NCBI GenBank assembly: GCA_030737875.1
Contig: CM060922.1
Coordinates: 303,791,456-303,855,455, forward strand
Direction of reading: 5' to 3'
Length of the DNA: 64,000 nt
Source: Allium sativum
Taxonomy: Eukaryota; Streptophyta; Magnoliopsida; Asparagales; Amaryllidaceae
Below, one piece after another: positions 34,461-45,189 of the stretch; within the stretch, counting starts at the first letter, position 1, and each line of letters starts with the position of its first letter. The translations under genes were made by a program, and so were the position numbers. The notes below the pieces were generated by a model. The model was not told where the DNA came from. It saw nothing but the letters and a program-made list of their open reading frames with translations, and did not search any database.

Positions 34461-36103
34461 TGTAACCTTTATAATTACTGTAATTAATTCTGTATTTATC
34501 GCTAACAATTCAAAAGTTATAAACATTTATTTCCATTCATTACGGGAAACATTACCATATACCAGTCATAAATGGAGAACATTCAAAACCAAACATATTT
34601 TTGCATTTACTTAATTTATAATAATACTAAAATTATCTAAGTATATTTTTGGATGAATAAATTATAATTAAAATTATATATACATGTTTGCGCAATATTT
34701 ACATAATTACTAATTCTTTTAAATTCTAATTATTTTATGTTATAGTCCAAACTAATGATTAGAAAAATCTTCCTATGTTCTGACTTACTGAGATTCAAAA
34801 TCTCATAAAAAGGGTATTTGCTACAATTCTTAAAGTTCTGCCCAAACATTTAAAATGAGGAAATACTGACATATTCAAAATCACAAGGAATAGGTAATAT
34901 TTTATTTGGAATGGAGCATAAACTATGTACGAAATGCGCCAATTTACATATCTCTTCCTATATGTTTTTTTCATATTCCTTTTAGTTTCAAACACTATAT
35001 TTTTTTGTAAAAAACAACTGAAAAGGCTAATTTATAGAAATCAAGCAAAACCGTAAACAATCCAAAACAAAGATAGATTCACAAAAATGATAATTTACAC
35101 AAATCTTATAATTACACCAAATTCTACAAATCTAGAATAAACAACTACACAAACCACAATAATATTTTGGGACAGATTTCCACGATAACTACAAGATATA
35201 AGAAAAACTTGTATGCAACATTATAATATTATAACTGAAAAGCCTGCAAACAAATATTAGATTTAGGCATATGAATTCAAATTTACATCAACGAAATAGA
35301 TCTGATATTATACAACGTATAAATTTCCCACCCACCTGAAAGTTATTCCAAAAACCCAAATCTGAATTACAGCTTTTAGGTTTTTTTCCTAATCCTTACA
35401 GATCCATAATATATATAAAATGGGGACATATATACATATTAAAAATTATAGATACAGAAAAGAATTAGGAAAAGAGGAAGAAAACAATGAATGTTATTTA
35501 CCTGATACACAGAACCAACTTTTGTTCATAAATCTAGATTCATCTTCTCCAATTCTTGTTTGTTAGATTTGAAAACTGATTTATTTAAAAAGTTTGGAAG
35601 AGATTAGAGAAATGAGAACAATAGAGCATCACTATTACCTCTATAAATATGATCAAAGAATAAGGGTCTAGGCCTTTATTTATAGGTGCCCAATTGACGT
35701 ATAACCGTTAGATTAATTATGTTAAGATCCATCCGTTATTATAAAATTTTATAAACCAAAACCCTGTCTGCCACTGGAATAAGTGATCGTAGGGTCACGT
35801 GATCGACCCCTAGGTCGACCGCTCCAATCGGTCGGCTTCTGGTGGGGGTAGTGTATTAATGGTATGGTTAATTACCATTTATATATATACTTGATTAATT
35901 ATTTTCCGTCCATTATCATTTAGTATATGTAACTTTTTCATACGGACTCTGTTCGCGAAGTTCCAAACATGAAAGTTGAGCAGAATTTCATCACGAATGC
36001 AAGGTGAAAGTTTCGTGGTCAAACTCCATTGTTTTCTCATATTTCATTTTTTTGACCCAATTAATTAACTAATTTAACTAACCTCAAATTTTGGGGTGTT
36101 ACA
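34461..36103 (-). mobile_element. Probable solo LTR on minus strand
   Basis: Read on the minus strand it starts TGTAACACCCCAAAATTTG at 36103 and ends AAGGTTACA at 34461. The flanking 5-mers are TTGGT (36104-36108) and TTAGT (34456-34460), a TSD with one mismatch. A TATA box with CCTATAAATAAAGG lies at about 35675-35690 on the minus strand, followed by a leader-like A/T-rich segment. No coding domain is present. The 5' border is firm; the 3' border rests on the imperfect TSD. Confidence 0.62.
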
Positions 36104-36758
36104 TTGGTTCCGTGCAAGCACGTCCAGATTAGCCACAGGAAAGACAATCAACTCCCTTTGCATTTATAGACTGAGATGATATCTGGTATTCAACACTCGT
36201 GTTGGGTCCTTTGAATCTATTGAAACATGCACTGTAATCTCAGCCGGTGTTGCCTGATTATCCTCTGCACTTTGTTTCCTTCTACAACAACCTAATTTGC
36301 CTTCGTGATGTGCAACCTATACATTTGGCCTTGATTTCTTCTTCGTCGATCTAAGGAAGAAGAATACACATTCTCTTTCAAATCTAGGTCTATCATGTTA
36401 GCCTCAAAGTTGGACCTACTAGCAAGCAGGGAGTCCAATTTCTCCATCAAGGCTCTATTGGTAGTCTTTATAGTTGATTCATAGCTTCATTATTGTATCC
36501 AATGCTCTTTTAGTTATGACCTCTCCTGAAGTATGGACCACAATTGGATTATTAATAGGGGAAACATGAGTATCTTACACTGCATTTCTAGGAGCCATTT
36601 TATATTTATTGTTCTTCTTATTAGGACGAACCATTATTTCACTTAGCTTGCAGGTCCTTTTTGCAACTTTGTCAATGGATCTGGCTTCTATACCTTGAGG
36701 TTCTATAGTGAATATAACAAATCTTCTCAATGGTTCAGTGCTCGGTGAAAACACCAAA
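36104..36758 (-). mobile_element. Leader and gag start of a minus-strand LTR retrotransposon
   Basis: Directly after the LTR at 36759-37433, the minus strand reads TTTGGTGTTTTCACCGAG (36741-36758), the same kind of primer site as in the Tat element. An ORF of 60 codons (36575-36757) with MVRPNKKNNKYKMAPRN follows, then broken frames. No protease or polymerase is seen. The internal region is cut at 36104 by the solo LTR insertion. Confidence 0.7.
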
Positions 36759-37433
36759 TGTTAACGTTACAATTAGCACTATGTGAAAATACCATCTTCT
36801 TAGGGAAAACAACACATATATTATAAAATAAACGAAAAATGAAAGAAACTAGAAGAAGAAATAGAGAACATAAAGTTTATAATGGTTAAGTCTTTAGTGA
36901 AGACTACGTCCACTTTGAATATCTTTATTGCTTGATTCTTCATGCTAAATTACAATGCTTTGAATACAAACTATTTTCTAATCTCCAAAGTAATGACTTC
37001 AAATATCATGAGTATTAAGAATGATCAGATTATATCACAATAATCAATTTAGGTGAAGAAGTCTTGCTGTCTTTGGAGTTTGCAATGTTGAGGAGACGAG
37101 TTGCAGAATTTCAACAGGCAGAATTCAACTCCCATCTCTTTAGGAAGTCATGGAGTATTTATAAGAGCTCTCAAGTGAATTGGGTTGTGTAACATTACCA
37201 GAGAGTCCATTTACACCCCTAAGTTCACACAGAAAAAATGGTACCATTATGATCAAGCACCATGGACTGGTGTCAGTCCAATGGCCTAAGGACCGGTACC
37301 GGTTCATAGTGTTAACTTATTTTGGTCCTCTACTTCGTGATATATTTTATTACATTCTTCTTATGATATTTCTGCAAAGTATGGTTTACTTTGGGCTTGG
37401 TTTTCTTGCGCTTGCAAGTCGATCACATTAACA
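36759..37433 (-). repeat. LTR of a minus-strand retrotransposon (5' LTR)
   Basis: On the minus strand it starts TGTTAATGTG at 37433 and ends GTAACGTTAACA at 36759, giving 6-base inverted ends. A TATA box (CTTATAAATACTCC) lies near 37149-37162. The AAAGTGGACGTAG block (36904-36916) followed by ACCATTATAAA is shared with the Tat LTR. The second LTR is not in the window. Confidence 0.78.
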
Positions 37434-37749
37434 TGCACGTTTTTAGTTTAGTCCATCAAGCTGCGGAAGCAACGAGAGTCCAATCACATAATAACTTTGT
37501 ATAGAAGAGAAATAGGGGATAACGACCATAATGGTTTAAACGTCAACTTGTCATTCTTCGTTGTTATGGATCGGCACTGGTCCATACACCTCCCGCGATT
37601 TGGCACCATATTTTTTGAATTGATATTCCTTCTCATCTCGAGTTTTTTGGAGGACCTGAGTTGAATCTGAGATCATGTTGACTTTGATCCTCAATGATCT
37701 TCCTTCTAATTAAAAACCAAATTAACAACCTTTATCATATTCATGATCT
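37434..37749. other. Unrecognised stretch
   Basis: No coding signal. It contains GATCGGCACTGGTCCATA, similar to GACCGGTACCGGTTCATA in the neighbouring LTR, so it may be diverged LTR sequence. Confidence 0.3.
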
Positions 37750-38345
37750 TATACTAAAAAATTATATGGAGGTTTGACACCATTAACAATATCATCAAAT
37801 AATGGAGACTTATTTGACACATTAATATCATTTCTTGTACTCATCATGCCAACATATGCATGCCAAATCCATAAACCATTAGATGCTACAACCTCTAAGG
37901 TAAGTGTTAGAACCTTCTTAATTCCATTAATATGTGTACCATGTCAGCTGTAGGACAGTTTTTCCCGTGTCAGTACATACAATCAAGACAACAAAGCATG
38001 TCAGAAAAAACCTCAATTCTCACCTTCTTTCAATGAACTTGTAATATCATCTTTGTTTTGTTTTCTTAAATATCGGTCTTCAAAAACACCTATTATTGCA
38101 TCACAAGAATGTTTGAGTGTTTCTATTGCAGTACTTTCGGCTATTTGAAGATATTCATCAATAAGGTCTGCTGCACAAATGCGAGAATTCAAATTGCAAC
38201 TATCATCTTTTATATAGGATTTAATCCAAAATTTCCAACATCGTCAACCTTTTGTGTAAAATAATAGTCATAATAAGCAAAATGCAGTTAAAACATTAAT
38301 ATGCATTCGGAATCGATGGCAAAATTTTCCAGATGTGTATTCTGA
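37750..38345 (-). pseudogene. PIF/Harbinger transposase fragment
   Basis: Minus-strand translation gives EVVASNGLWIWHAYVG followed by NDINVSNKSPLFDDIV. That matches in order the ASYDLWIWHTFFGM and SNNVLNVIERSHLFNDL segments of the better-preserved copy at 41791-43067. Upstream, a GKNCPTA segment matches WKNCPKG. Many stops and frame changes interrupt it. In Harbinger elements this DDE enzyme cuts and inserts the transposon; this copy cannot. Confidence 0.75.
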
Positions 38346-39761
38346 GTATTTCCTTTCAAATTAGTCTCTTACAATGAGATCACGTCGAGACTTTCTGTCA
38401 CACTGAATATAACTTCTGCCAAATGTAGATCCACCATGGGATCATTTCTGGTGATTTTCCAATACAGTTACTACGATGGGATATTGAACAGTTATTGTTT
38501 GAATCATGCTTTGAGTCATTATCGTTAAGTCATCACTTTCATGGATCTCATTTGCATCTATTATATCTTAGATGAGAATGCACGAATTATCATTGGAACT
38601 ACTTGAATCATGGTCTGAATTTGTTGAAGGCTTGTATAAAGATACATCTGTAGCACACTAAGAAAGCTAAAATAGTTCAATGGTAAACTATTATAAAAAC
38701 AGTCCTTGGGAACCGTGTTATTCAGATATAGGAATCCATCTCCCTTAAGTTATACTAAAATGTCTAATTTTTCTTCTTCAGTCAATTAATATTTTAATTT
38801 TATTGAACTTACAAGCCCGGTTTTAAATCTAGAGTCATTTATATCCACAAAAATAATATATAATGACATGCAAATGATATTAAGATAGAGACAACTTATT
38901 ATTCCATTATTACATATTTCTAACAATAAATTCTCATATATAATTATTATTATAAAACAATCAAATGAAAGATTGAAACAAACAATTAAATAACTTTTAA
39001 AGTTTAATCCAAAAAATAATAATTGAAATAAACAATTAAAATAGCTTGTGAAGATTAATCCATGAAACAGTTGATTTCAATAAGATATCTTCTTAATTTA
39101 AAATTATATGTCAACAATGAAGAAGAAATAAATAATTGCTTACCTAACAAATTTGGAAAACTTCAAAATGAAACCTTAGCATACGAGCAGAACGAGAGAC
39201 AACAGATGGTAGAGATGAAAAATATAGTTTATTTTGTAATTGATTTTGGTGACGTGTATGTACCACTTCAAATTGTGAACCATACATTAGGTTCAAGAAT
39301 ATCTAAAAAAACTTGTGCCTCATGTTTAAAAACAAGTTAATTTCTTTAATAAAGTCAGTTGCCTATGTGGCAATTACATTACGGTACTATTTGCAAGCGC
39401 AACTGGCCAGGTTAAGTTAGCATCTGCGCAGTGCATGTCGGACGCGTCTGTCGCGTCATGCGTGGGGCTTACACTTTTACCCCTTCAAAGTGGAACGTTA
39501 AAGAATAGCCATTTGCGACAGATGCATGTGACATGTCCGATGCGTCAGGACGCCGAACGACTATTACCAACATTCGTTTTCTCTTTGTTTTACATATAAA
39601 CCTCACCCATTTCATCATTTCCCTCACCAGGCCAGCCCAAATCCGAGATTTCTCCATTTTTTTTGCGAATCTACGTTAAAATTTTCAGGTAAACGTTGTT
39701 ATTTTGGTGTTTTTTCTCTCACATATGTTTTTTTCGGAATTTTTTGAATTTTTTTTCCAGA
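38346..39761. other. AT-rich stretch with no supported gene
   Basis: One ORF of 92 codons at 39062-39340 (plus) has no recognisable domain. From 39418 to 39560 there is a GC-richer stretch with repeated GACGCGTC / GATGCGTC words. A TATA-like ACATATAAACCTCACC at 39591-39606 could serve the Myb-like ORF that follows. Confidence 0.4.
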
Positions 39762-40459
39762 ATGTCAGTTGGCCAGTCGTCTTTTACCCGCACTATCGTC
39801 GATTGGAACGACGAAAGAACTAACACTTTCATTGACATTTGCATGGAGATCTTGACGCAGCGTCAAGGATCTGTGGCATAGTGGTACAAGGATGTTGCCA
39901 CGCTTTTCAACCAGTGCACTCACCTCAATTACATTGCAAGCCAAATGAAGAATAAATTTGACAATCTCAAGAGGGACCAGTTTTCGTGGAACAACTACTA
40001 TAGATTTCTGGCGGGTATTGGAATAAGGAGAAGGACACCGTTGGTGGAATCGACTAATGGTGGGATATGGTACCAGCACAGTGCCATAAATACAAGCATG
40101 CATCTCCCAACAGATTTAGAGAGATGGACGGTCTTTTTGGAAACTGCATGAATACAACAAAGTGTCAGTTTATAGTTCCACGAGCCCTTAATATGTAGTT
40201 CGCATTCCAGCTCTACGGCGATTTCATTAGGGGCGATACTATTGAGATCTCTAGCCGTCCAACTCATCGACATGCTAGGTAGTGTCAGTCCGACTTATTC
40301 TTCACCTTCTACCATGTCACATGACGATATTACCGCCACATGCATGGTTGTTTCTCGCGGTACGGATGACTGTGAGGATTGGGAGGCGGCGACGTGCATG
40401 AGGGTGTATCAAAGTAAAGGGCACAACCCTTTTCTTTCTCTGCTGGACAAGCCGTAGCA
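39762..40459 (+). pseudogene. Myb/SANT-like ORF of a PIF/Harbinger element
   Basis: The start ATG at 39762 opens MSVGQSSFTRTIVDWNDERT. After an in-frame TAG at 39879 the sequence continues WYKDVATLFNQC, QMKNKFDNLKRD and GGIWYQHSA. This tryptophan-containing helical pattern is that of the Myb/SANT-like DNA-binding domain (Pfam Myb_DNA-bind_3), found in the second protein of plant PIF/Harbinger elements. A later open part (40242-40457) ends NPFLSLLDKP with a stop at 40459. In active elements this protein binds element ends and assists the transposase. The transposase fragment at 37750-38345 points away from it, a divergent arrangement known for the family. Confidence 0.75.
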
Positions 40460-40743
40460 GTTTAGGAAATGTGTCTTTTATTTTGTTGATAAGCTTTGAA
40501 GAAATGCTTTGTAGTTGTAGTGTTCTTTTTGTATTTTCTGCTTTTTAATTCTACATTTTAATTTCTGCACTTTTTTGTATTCTGAAATTTGAATCTTGCA
40601 ATTATATTCTGCAATTTGTATTTTGAATTCAATTACTTTATTGAACACAAACAAGTAAATAATAAAATAATAACAATACCCATTTCAATTTGCCCCTTTC
40701 ATAAAAAAAAGTATTCGCCATTTGCGAAAATTCCCCTTCGAAA

Positions 40744-41200
40744 TAGGGGTAGGCAATATTCGGTTCAAACCGAATTAACCGACCGAACTGGTCCATTTCG
40801 GTTTTAACACTAAATCGATTTGAATTCGATTTGTAAAATAAATTTTTTTGGTTATCGGTTTAACCGAATAAATCGAATTTAATTTATTATCTAATTTAAT
40901 GGTATTGTTGTACTTTAAATAATTAGTTTATTTATATAATACAAAGGCATTTAATGTAAATAGATCAAATCTTATCATAAACATAAATTTTACTATATAA
41001 AATTTCTCCTAACATGAATTTATGTTTTACTTTGAGCGAATTCATCATTTGAATAATAATACATTCTTCAAGTTCGGCTAAATCGGTTACCGACCGAATT
41101 AACTGAAATTAATTCGGTTCGGTTTGAAAAGTTTTTAGGTCGAATTCGGTCTGAGTTTTTTAGCCTCAAACAAATCAAACTGACCGAACACTCACCCCTA
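40744..41200. mobile_element. hAT-type MITE with imperfect TSD
   Basis: 457 bases with inverted ends TAGGGGTAGGCA and TAGGGGTGAGTG (right end, reverse complement), followed by TTCGGTT-rich arms full of CCGAATT / AATTCGG words. The 8-base flanks CTTCGAAA (40736-40743) and CTCCCAAA (41201-41208) agree at six positions, fitting the 8-base TSD of hAT elements. No coding region. Confidence 0.8.
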
Positions 41201-41790
41201 CTCCCAAATGCCCCTTTCGGTTCGTTTGCAAACGAACCTTACATTTGAAGTTCAACCACATCCGCATTGATGATGCTCTAAGAGCATCTCCAACAGAGGA
41301 CACTTCAACCTCTGAATTAAAGATATTTGGATGAAATCATCCCCAACAGATGTTGGGGAACGTAATATTCAGCTAAATAATACGGGGCCAACTCCGAATT
41401 CTGAATTGGCCTCGCACGCCGATTTTATCAGAGCTTTTTTAAGTGCGCCGATATTTTCGGCTCGCGTCGACAAAATCAGCGCCAGTAAAGTCGGCGTTGT
41501 TCCCCCTTAACATTTTAATGGTTTTTTAACTATCCTAACTCAAATACAATGGTGATATTTTACTATGATGAAATAAAATCGTTATTATTTTCGTACCATG
41601 AGTATAAAACGATCATGTTTACTTAGATCGAAATAAAATAATATAGCTTCAGATGTTAGTAATAACTGGTTAATAACACAAACAAATACAATAGAACGCG
41701 AATGCTAAAATAAATAACTAAATCATCATTATTGCATAAATTCATACAATCATAAAATAAAATACGAGTTCGGACAGGCAAGCATCATAA

Positions 41791-43067
41791 CTAAGTATCG
41801 CCATAGTGGTTCCATAAATGATTCATAAGGTCTTTTTGCAGCCTGTTATGTATTTGTGCATCTCTAAACATAATCTGACCGTCCAAATGAATGTTGAATT
41901 CCTCTTCAGTTATTTGTGTGTATTGTCAGAATACTTCGGGTGCTTGCGAAGAACCTTTGTATTCGTAGTGGCGTTGCCCGTCATCCATATCTCTTTCATC
42001 TTCTATGATCACGTTGTGTAGAACAATGCAGGCGGACATGATTGTAGATATCTTTTTCCTAGACCACAACCGATATGGATTACTTATCACTGCAAATCTA
42101 ACTTGTAAAACACTGAATGCCCATTCTACATCTTTTCTCTGTCCCTCCTACATCGCCATGATTTTGGCTTGTTTAGAAGTCAATGGATTTGAACATGTTT
42201 TAATAATGGTGCTCCATTTCAGGTAAATGTCATCACCTAGGTAATAGCCATGGTTGTAAGTATTTTGGCCGAGGGTAAATTTTAAAGGAGGTACCTAGCC
42301 TTGAGCAAGATCATTGAACAAATGGGATCTTTCTATAACATTTAAGACATTATTCGAACCGAGCATTCCAAAGAAAGTGTGCCATATCCACAAATCGTAC
42401 GATGCTACAACTTCTAAAATGATGGTTGGTCGCCTTTCCTTACCGTTGTACGCACCTTGTAATCCCTTAGGGCAGTTCTTCCATTCCTAACGCATACAAC
42501 CCAGACTTCCTAACATGCCCGACCATCCCCTTCTTTCGTGCATCTCTCTAATTCACATTGTATCATCTTTGTTCGGAGACCTTAAGTACTCCTCTTCGTA
42601 GATGTCCATCGCAGCCTGACATAATTTTTTAAGTGTTTCAAGTATCGTGCTCTCCGCAATTCAGTATGCATCATCCAATGCATCTGTAGGAGTGCCATAA
42701 GCTAACATTCTCATAGCGGCCGTCATTTTTTGTTCACAGGTTAACCCCTGTGTCTTTGACGCATTTTGTTTGTACTTAAAGTAATCATTGTTACCTTGAA
42801 TACCCTCTAATATTCGAAGAAATAGATTTCTCTGCATCCTATATCTTCTACGAAACATATCAGGCCCGTAAGTGCAGTTGTCATTGGAATCAGAGACTTA
42901 TGGTATTGAGCTTGATTTCGGTGTACAAACTTCCTTTCAGGAACCGATCCCCTTTGAGTTGTGGATGATGATCCGTAGCCTTCATTGTATAAGTCTCGTA
43001 TTTCTTGTATTTCTTCTGCTTCCTCTTAAAGGATTTCTTAGTCCTCCTATTCGCTATCAAAAGCCAT
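41791..43067 (-). pseudogene. PIF/Harbinger DDE transposase, inactive
   Basis: Minus-strand pieces read, in order: MAFDSE from 43067, RGSVPERKFVHRNQAQYHKS, then after a frameshift MFRRRYRMQRNLFLRILEG (from 42858) and AAMRMLAYGTPTDALDDAY. Next come WKNCPKGLQGAY, ASYDLWIWHTFFGMLGSNN, YYLGDDIYLKWST, RKDVEWAFSVLQVRFAVISN and CIVLHNVIIEDERD. The C-terminus ends NHLWNHYGDT at 41791. This is the plant PIF/Harbinger transposase along its whole length. The first catalytic Asp (IDCMHWEWKNC in the family) reads LGCMR-stop-EWKNC, so it is lost. The second Asp and the Glu are still visible. At least five stops and one frameshift disable it. Confidence 0.9.
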
Positions 43068-43491
43068 CATGCATTTCATAAAATAGGAATCCATTTTTGT
43101 TTGTGAATATGTTTGGGTATGAGATATGGTTTGCAATGTTGCTGCTGTATATAAGGTAGCATAACTTTATTGTTATTTGTGTTCCTTTATTAAATTGTGT
43201 GCAACTTTTTTGGTTTGAGTGTGTTGTTGTCGGTAACAGTGTATTTACGTTGTGTAGTGTGCCGCTTTATGGGGTTTAGTATCCCTTTGTCGATAAGTGT
43301 GCAAATGCAGTGCTCGGTTTTATTGAATCTGGCCTATATATGATCTTACTTCGTTAGTGTAATAATTATTGAATTTGGCATATATTTGAACGCCTTCTAA
43401 TATAGCTTTATTGTTATCCATGTTCCTTTATTGGTACAAGTGCTCCTTTACTGATAATTGTGTTGTTCCAGTGTGTAGCGTGCATCTTAAT

Positions 43492-43590
43492 AGGGTCATC
43501 ACCTAATATACCTAAGGAGTAAAAATAACAGGGTCGTCCCCTAATATAGCTAAGGAGTTAAACAATTAGGGTCGTCCCTTAATATACAGT
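43492..43590 (+). repeat. 38-base tandem repeat, about 2.6 copies
   Basis: Units starting AGGGTCGTCCCCTAATATA (first copy AGGGTCATCACCTAATATA) begin at 43492, 43530 and 43568. Confidence 0.88.
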
Positions 43591-44033
43591 GGTACAGTAA
43601 ATAACATACAGTGCATAATGGCTACAGTATCCAATGTCCACTCTAGATCTTTGACTCTATTCATCTTTCACAAATGTCAAAGCACTTAGCAGATTTGTCA
43701 TTACCCACTAGGCTACAATATCCAATGTGACTTCTCAACACGATACTCACTAGGCAATCACTATGTATGATAATTACTATGACCGTAAATGTGTAGTGAC
43801 GTTCCTTTACAGGCAATAACTATAAACCAGAGCACTAGTGGCATGTCTTGTCATTTGGCTGACAGTAACTTTGGAAATCACATCACATAAAACAAAGTGT
43901 AAACAGTGACCGATCACATGACAATTTGTTTTATACACTCCATTGTACATGGGTATATAACTTTATGGGTTTTACTTACCATTCTACACTCAGAAAAGTA
44001 TATTTGTTTTCCACATTTCAGCATACCAAAAGA
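43591..44033. other. Unrecognised stretch inside the Harbinger element
   Basis: AT-rich, with repeated CACTAGGC / ACTATG words but no coding frame that I can support. Confidence 0.4.
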
Positions 44034-44558
44034 AATGCCTTCATGGAGATCGTCTATGGATTCTTACTTTCCTTGAAATCAACAAGCTCCGACGGATAGT
44101 CCAATATTGATTGGCTAATCGAATGCCAAGACAGGCACTATGAGGATGTGCGTCATGAGTACCCAGATCAGAGCCTACTTAGACTCAAGGAACCAATTGA
44201 TAATGTCCTAAGTTTTAGTCATCTGGTAGCTCAACCTGTATATGAACAAGAGGTACAAGCGGCTAATGTTACTCACCCTCTAACACAAAAAGTGATAGAT
44301 CAATTCTCATCCAATCAACCTCTATATGAACAAGAGGTACGAGCGATTGCAATTATCCAACCTCCAAACAATCAAGAGGTGAACTCGTATCCTGTTTGTT
44401 GCCACTATGGGTACGCGGTGGAGGTGGTAGTAAGGGCGGATGGAGAAAATATTGGTCGTGGCTCTAGTTACGCTCATTATGGCCGAACAACTGCAATTAC
44501 TTTGAATGGATTGACGACCGTTTATGTCCAAGGGGTATTTCTTATGCCAAAGAGTTAG
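44034..44558 (+). pseudogene. Unrecognised decayed ORF
   Basis: An ATG at 44034 (MPSWRSSMDSYFP) is followed after stops and a frame change by an open stretch 44148-44558. That stretch contains two copies of a PxYEQEVxA unit about 33 residues apart (QPVYEQEVQA, QPLYEQEVRA). No known domain is recognised. Its place inside the Harbinger borders suggests it may be the remains of that element's second protein, but no Myb pattern is visible. Confidence 0.35.
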
Positions 44559-45189
44559 AACAAGAGATTAGGTGGCTTAGAACTATGATCCGAAATTTTT
44601 AACCAATTTAAAATTGAAATTTTTATTACTTAATTTGAATTTAAATTTGAATTTGACATATATATATGGTTAAGAATATTTAATAATTTTGATAGGTTAT
44701 ATGATAGAGTTTGTTTGAAGTATAAATGAGAATGATTATTAATAAGTTTAGATTTATTAATACTATTTGTCATTCGATTATGATTTATCAAACTATAACA
44801 TGAATTAGTAGCATTAGAACTAAGTGTTACCCTTAGTTTTCATAACATTTTAAAGGAAACGCTACCAAAAGATCACTTTCCCTCCTTAAGACAAGTGTAA
44901 GGACATTTATATTTTTGCATGTAAACTTACATGCATGCCTTCCACTTGTCCCCCGATGTGTCATCACCTCCTTAACCCTCCATTCCTATACAAGGAGGCC
45001 TTTTCTCCACTTTTTTACCATTTCATTCCATTTCCTCCTTTCCATTTTTCTTCTTAAAGTTTATGGACATGGTTTCCATGACATAAGTCTTCCTCTTTTC
45101 CACCACCAGCTTGCCAAAATTCGTCGTCATCCACCTTTTATAATGGAGAGAGAAAGATTAGTATATATTATATTATATATATTTTGGTG

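Noticed and set aside
39417..39440. TTAGCATCTGCGCAGTGCATG as the left end of the upstream Harbinger element
   Set aside because: It matches the right end (41261-41278, reverse complement) at only about 11 of 18 positions and lacks the GAGCATC start.
43492..43590. CRISPR-like array
   Set aside because: Only 2.6 contiguous tandem units without spacers in a plant genome; it is a minisatellite.
45183..45187. TTTGG as the left TSD partner of TTTGG at 55347-55351 for the plus-strand long LTR
   Set aside because: The sequence after it starts TGAAGAAAATGG and would lack the LTR start found in the other copies; a chance 5-base match is likely.
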